This document shows, in pieces, positions 60,856-64,000 of a stretch of DNA of 64,000 nucleotides. The first letter of the stretch is position 1; every line of letters starts with the position of its first letter. The stretch is from an uncultured Draconibacterium sp. (GTDB lineage: Bacteria > Bacteroidota > Bacteroidia > Bacteroidales > Prolixibacteraceae). The notes under the pieces are model-generated. The model was not told the origin of the DNA. It saw only the letters and a program-made list of their open reading frames with translations, and did no database searches. Both the position numbers and the translations under genes were made by a program. Where the stretch lies: the NCBI RefSeq assembly GCF_963676815.1, contig NZ_OY781365.1, positions 2,762,501-2,826,500 on the forward strand, given 5' to 3'.

Positions 60856-63800
60856 ATGCGCTTGAGGACAAAGCTAATCCTGTGTTTTTTGCTGGCTCTT
60901 CCTATTGAGCTTTTGTCCCAACAGCTGCTTCAAACAAACTTTGTAAAACCACAGGTTGAAACCGAGCCGGGAAAAGTCTGTAACCTGGCATTTTTTATTA
61001 CCAATAATTCAGAAGAACCGATAAGAGTTAATCCCAATTATATTTTGCCCGACAATTGGAAGCTGGTAACATCGTTGTCGGCAATTGATTTACAGCCATC
61101 TGAAAAAAAGTTTTTGATTATTTCGGTACAGATTCCGGAGTCGTATCTTGTTGGCGATTATTCGGTAGTTACTGAGTTTAATGATGATAAAGGCCAGCTT
61201 TTGCAGAAAGATGAGGTGCATGTGCGTGTACTCGAAGTGGAAAAAATCACTATCGAAAAACTGGAAAAAAAGGAATATGTATATGCCGGCGAAGAAATAC
61301 GCGCCAGTTACCTGCTACAAAACCAGGGGAATACAGAAAAAAGTTTTTTTATAGAAACGCAAAACTGTCAGGTTGAAGAAGGCGCTGAAGTGCGACTGGG
61401 TGTTGGCGAATCGAAAGTAATTACTGTAGTTAAGCCTACCTCGGAAGACTATGTAAATAGCGCACGAGAATATTATACCATACGTGTAAATGCCGGTAAC
61501 AGGGTGTTAGAAAGTGTAAATAACTGGACCCAGGTTTTTCCGTCAAAAAACCTAAAAAAGGATATGTATTTCAGGTTTCCCATTTCGTTTTCCGGATCAT
61601 ATTTAGGAGTAAATAAAGATGATCAGTACGAATCAACCTATCAGTTTGAGCTGCAGGGACAGGGAACTTTGGACGTGGAAGGAAAACACCAACTGGAGTT
61701 TATGGTTCGCGGTCCAAACAATACCGACCTCAGTTATTTGGGTTTGTACGATCAGTATTATTTATCGTACCAGAATAAAAACCTGATGCTGTTTGGCGGG
61801 CAAAAAAACTTCATGTTCACTCCTCTTACCGAGTCTTCGAGATATGGTTGGGGATTTGAGAGTAAAGTGGTGATGAATAGTGGATTAACATTGGGGTATC
61901 TTTATGTTGAGCCTCGATTCTATCAGGAAATTAAGAATGAAATGGCGGGCATACTGGGTTATCAATTTAACCCAAAAAACAAAATTGAATTGTATTACGT
62001 AACCAAACAATTTGAGGCACTTAACGACCGGACTCAGTTGCTTAGTTTTACCTCGGTTTTTACCCCATTTAATGGAACCGATGTTGATTTGGAGTTGTCG
62101 CGGGGATATTTAAACAACGAAGCCGATAATGCGTATCGTGTAAATATCAACTCCCGATTTTCTTTATTTAACTTTTCGGGGAACTATTACAATACCGGGA
62201 AAAATTATCCGGGATATTACAATAATTCAAAGTTTTATTCGGCCAATGTTTCGGCCCGATTATCCCAAAAAATAGGACTAAGTTTTTATGCGCGCCGCGA
62301 TTTTATGAATGCACAGCTCGATACCTTTTTTGTAACGGCTCCTATTACCAAATCGTATCAGGGAAGCTTCGATTATAAGCTGGGTTTGCAAAGTCAGCTT
62401 AAACTTTTTGTGCGGCAGTATGAGCGAAAAGATCGATTAAATTATAATAAGTTTCATTATAAAACACGCTCGGCCAATTTGCGTTTTAGTCAAAAGTGGC
62501 GTTGGTTTCGTTTTAGTTTAACAGGCGAGGCCGGAAAAACAACCAACTTTTTGCTCGATCCCGGAGAAAATCAGCAAAACAGTTACCGGGGGATGGGTGA
62601 TTTTTCATTTGATATCGCCTCCAAACATTTTATTCGCGCGTTCGGAAGCTGGTCAAATATTAATCAGTTTGTATCGGGTAAACAGCAAAATGTCACGGCC
62701 GGGATGTCGGTTTCCAGTCAGATATCTGAAAAGTTCAATGCAAACTTTTATGTGCAAAATGCCTACGATATCGATGATTATTACAAAAACCGAAACCTGA
62801 TGCAACTCAGTTTCAATTACAATTTCTTGCCCAACCACAGTATTGCCTTACGCAGTTTTTACACCATTTTTAAAACCGAGGTTGACCAGGCCGAATTTAC
62901 AATGGCCGCTACTTATGCCTATAAGTTTGGAGTTCCGCTGAAACAGGTTATCAAGGCAGGAATAATTAGGGGGCAAATTATAAACAAACAAGGCGAGCCG
63001 GTTGAAGGAGTGTGGGTGCGCCTGCTAAACAAAACTGTGGTAACCGACAAAAACGGAGAATACATTTTCGATTTGGTGCAGCCTGGAACTCATTTGGTTT
63101 CGTTTGACGAAAGTAGTTTTGAGCTGGATGAACTAACAAATATTCCTAACCCGGTTGAAGTAAATGTTTTTGAAGATCAGGTCAGTACTGTTGATGTTAG
63201 GATTTTAAAAGGTGCTGAATTAAAAGGTAAAATTATATTGGAAGAAGCGACTTTAAAAGCTGCCGCCGACGATAATGTCAATGCAGCCAATATAATTGTT
63301 GAAGTGAAATCATCACTCGATCAGTACCGTATCACTACAAACAGTAACGGGTTATTTCAGTTTCCCTTGTTAAAACCCGGAAAATATATTTTTAAGATTT
63401 ACGCCAATTCTATTCCTGCAGGTTATAAAATTGATCAACCGGAGTATGAATATGTGCTGGGTGAAGGAGAAAAGAAAGAAATTGAAATAGAGTTGCCCAC
63501 AAAAAGAAACAATATAATTTTTAAACCTGCCGGAAATGCATTGCAAAAAAATGGATTAGGCTTGTCTCTTAAAGCAAAATCAACGAGTAAAAAAGAGCCT
63601 GAAGCAGATTCTGAAAAACCATTTTACAGTATCCAGATTGGTGCATTCAAACGTGAATTACCGATGGGTGATCCGTTTTTTCAGGACGAGCAATTTTATT
63701 TCGAAAAACAAATTGATAACTTACACAAATATTATATCGGACGTTTTTCTGATTTGCAGTCGGCAAAAGAAGAATACAAGCGCTTAAAAACCACTTTCAA

Positions 63801-63873
63801 CAAGTTGTTTATTGTTGTAATTGATGGAGACGAGGTGTACAGCGTTCGTAAATATGAGAAACTGAAAAAGTAG
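60856..63873 (+). CDS. Usher-like outer-membrane protein with Ig-like, barrel, carboxypeptidase-like and SPOR-like parts
   Basis: 1005 residues with a signal peptide (cleaved near ELLSQQ). Order: Ig-like domains (about 25-230; LAFFITNNSEEPIRVNPNY, GDYSVVTEF); a beta-strand-rich stretch (about 236-700) with alternating hydrophobic and polar residues and many aromatics, long enough for about 24 strands; a carboxypeptidase-regulatory-like domain (about 705-790; GQIINKQGEPVEGVWVRLLN); another Ig-like domain (790-890); and a SPOR-like tail (923-1005; FYSIQIGAFKRE). Size and context recall a chaperone/usher-type pore, but no classical usher plug motif was recognised. A subunit-like gene starts 2 nt after its stop. 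Confidence 0.72.
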   Translation: MRLRTKLILCFLLALPIELLSQQLLQTNFVKPQVETEPGKVCNLAFFITNNSEEPIRVNPNYILPDNWKLVTSLSAIDLQPSEKKFLIISVQIPESYLVGDYSVVTEFNDDKGQLLQKDEVHVRVLEVEKITIEKLEKKEYVYAGEEIRASYLLQNQGNTEKSFFIETQNCQVEEGAEVRLGVGESKVITVVKPTSEDYVNSAREYYTIRVNAGNRVLESVNNWTQVFPSKNLKKDMYFRFPISFSGSYLGVNKDDQYESTYQFELQGQGTLDVEGKHQLEFMVRGPNNTDLSYLGLYDQYYLSYQNKNLMLFGGQKNFMFTPLTESSRYGWGFESKVVMNSGLTLGYLYVEPRFYQEIKNEMAGILGYQFNPKNKIELYYVTKQFEALNDRTQLLSFTSVFTPFNGTDVDLELSRGYLNNEADNAYRVNINSRFSLFNFSGNYYNTGKNYPGYYNNSKFYSANVSARLSQKIGLSFYARRDFMNAQLDTFFVTAPITKSYQGSFDYKLGLQSQLKLFVRQYERKDRLNYNKFHYKTRSANLRFSQKWRWFRFSLTGEAGKTTNFLLDPGENQQNSYRGMGDFSFDIASKHFIRAFGSWSNINQFVSGKQQNVTAGMSVSSQISEKFNANFYVQNAYDIDDYYKNRNLMQLSFNYNFLPNHSIALRSFYTIFKTEVDQAEFTMAATYAYKFGVPLKQVIKAGIIRGQIINKQGEPVEGVWVRLLNKTVVTDKNGEYIFDLVQPGTHLVSFDESSFELDELTNIPNPVEVNVFEDQVSTVDVRILKGAELKGKIILEEATLKAAADDNVNAANIIVEVKSSLDQYRITTNSNGLFQFPLLKPGKYIFKIYANSIPAGYKIDQPEYEYVLGEGEKKEIEIELPTKRNNIIFKPAGNALQKNGLGLSLKAKSTSKKEPEADSEKPFYSIQIGAFKRELPMGDPFFQDEQFYFEKQIDNLHKYYIGRFSDLQSAKEEYKRLKTTFNKLFIVVIDGDEVYSVRKYEKLKK

Positions 63874-63875
63874 AG

Positions 63876-64000
63876 ATGAAAAATTGGGTATTTTCCATAG
63901 TTACTGTTTTTATGTTGGGCGGGTTGGTTCATAAAACAGCCAGCGCACAACACGATGAAAAAGCGTTAAACGTGGGGTTTTCGATTCCCGAGGTGGCCTT
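63876..64000 (+). CDS. Small secreted protein D, start only (runs off the window)
   Basis: 41 codons are visible. A signal peptide ends near ASAQHD, and the mature start ALNVGFSIPEVAL aligns with the paralogues A-C (LNISIPTHAMIAL; LTIDVQEVALLSL). It starts 2 nt after the usher-like gene, so the operon continues past the window. It is probably a fourth subunit-type protein. Confidence 0.65.
   Translation, partial: MKNWVFSIVTVFMLGGLVHKTASAQHDEKALNVGFSIPEVA

Overview
The window looks like a chromosome segment of a marine or anaerobic member of the Bacteroidota, most likely near the Marinilabiliales/Prolixibacteraceae (the order is inference). The signs are lineage-typical families (DUF4270 and DUF4296 lipoproteins, a short GT5 glycogen synthase, DUF3109, TonB receptor with a carboxypeptidase-like N-terminus), promoters of the TTG-N19-TAnnTTTG kind, almost no Shine-Dalgarno sites, and moderate-to-low GC. 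No rRNA, tRNA, CRISPR array or intact insertion sequence was seen.

Layout. 1-18,000 is mostly housekeeping: a TPR protein, LptC, a CBS/CorC membrane protein, a PpiD-like foldase, a YczE-cytidylate-kinase fusion, MarC, an FKBP, then a minus-strand block with a methyltransferase, a TSUP exporter, DUF1232, DusB, an amidohydrolase, DUF4296, RadA, RfaE2, PanD and PanC. 18,000-25,700 holds GT5, DUF4270 and a sugar cassette (GH92 lipoprotein, GPH transporter, cytosolic GH43). 25,800-36,200 is a regulator-rich stretch: two Crp/Fnr proteins, MFS, DJ-1/PfpI, GNAT, SRPBCC, a three-gene phosphorelay and a 1016-residue PocR hybrid kinase. 36,200-42,250 is an accessory island with an AT-rich SIR2-STAND-like gene (possible antiphage effector), a 59-residue membrane protein, two orphan genes and several palindromic or direct repeats. 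42,250-55,100 is a minus-strand signalling region, and 55,270-57,470 is gpmI and DUF3109.

Three regulatory circuits can be read from the DNA. (a) A LytS/LytTR pair (42263-44334) sits beside a frameshifted TonB receptor and a TPR protein. Both of these carry the same LytTR-type direct repeat (9 bp, 12-bp spacer, 9 bp) followed after exactly 30 bp by the same promoter-like element. (b) A hybrid kinase, an MFS protein and a sigma-54 activator form an apparent operon. Just past the activator gene are two 15-bp palindromes 20 bp apart, then a -24/-12 promoter driving a membrane-anchored coiled-coil protein. (c) Two paralogous secreted-protein genes at 57,720 and 58,762 each have a -24/-12 promoter and a GTCCC operator array at identical spacing.

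The most interesting region is 57,500-64,000. It encodes three complete small secreted paralogues and the start of a fourth, a two-domain immunoglobulin-like chaperone candidate, and a 1005-residue outer-membrane protein with Ig-like domains, a predicted large barrel, carboxypeptidase-like domains and a SPOR-like tail. The gene order (subunits, chaperone, usher-like barrel, another subunit) suggests a chaperone/usher-like surface-fibre system under sigma-54 control that I do not recognise as a named system.
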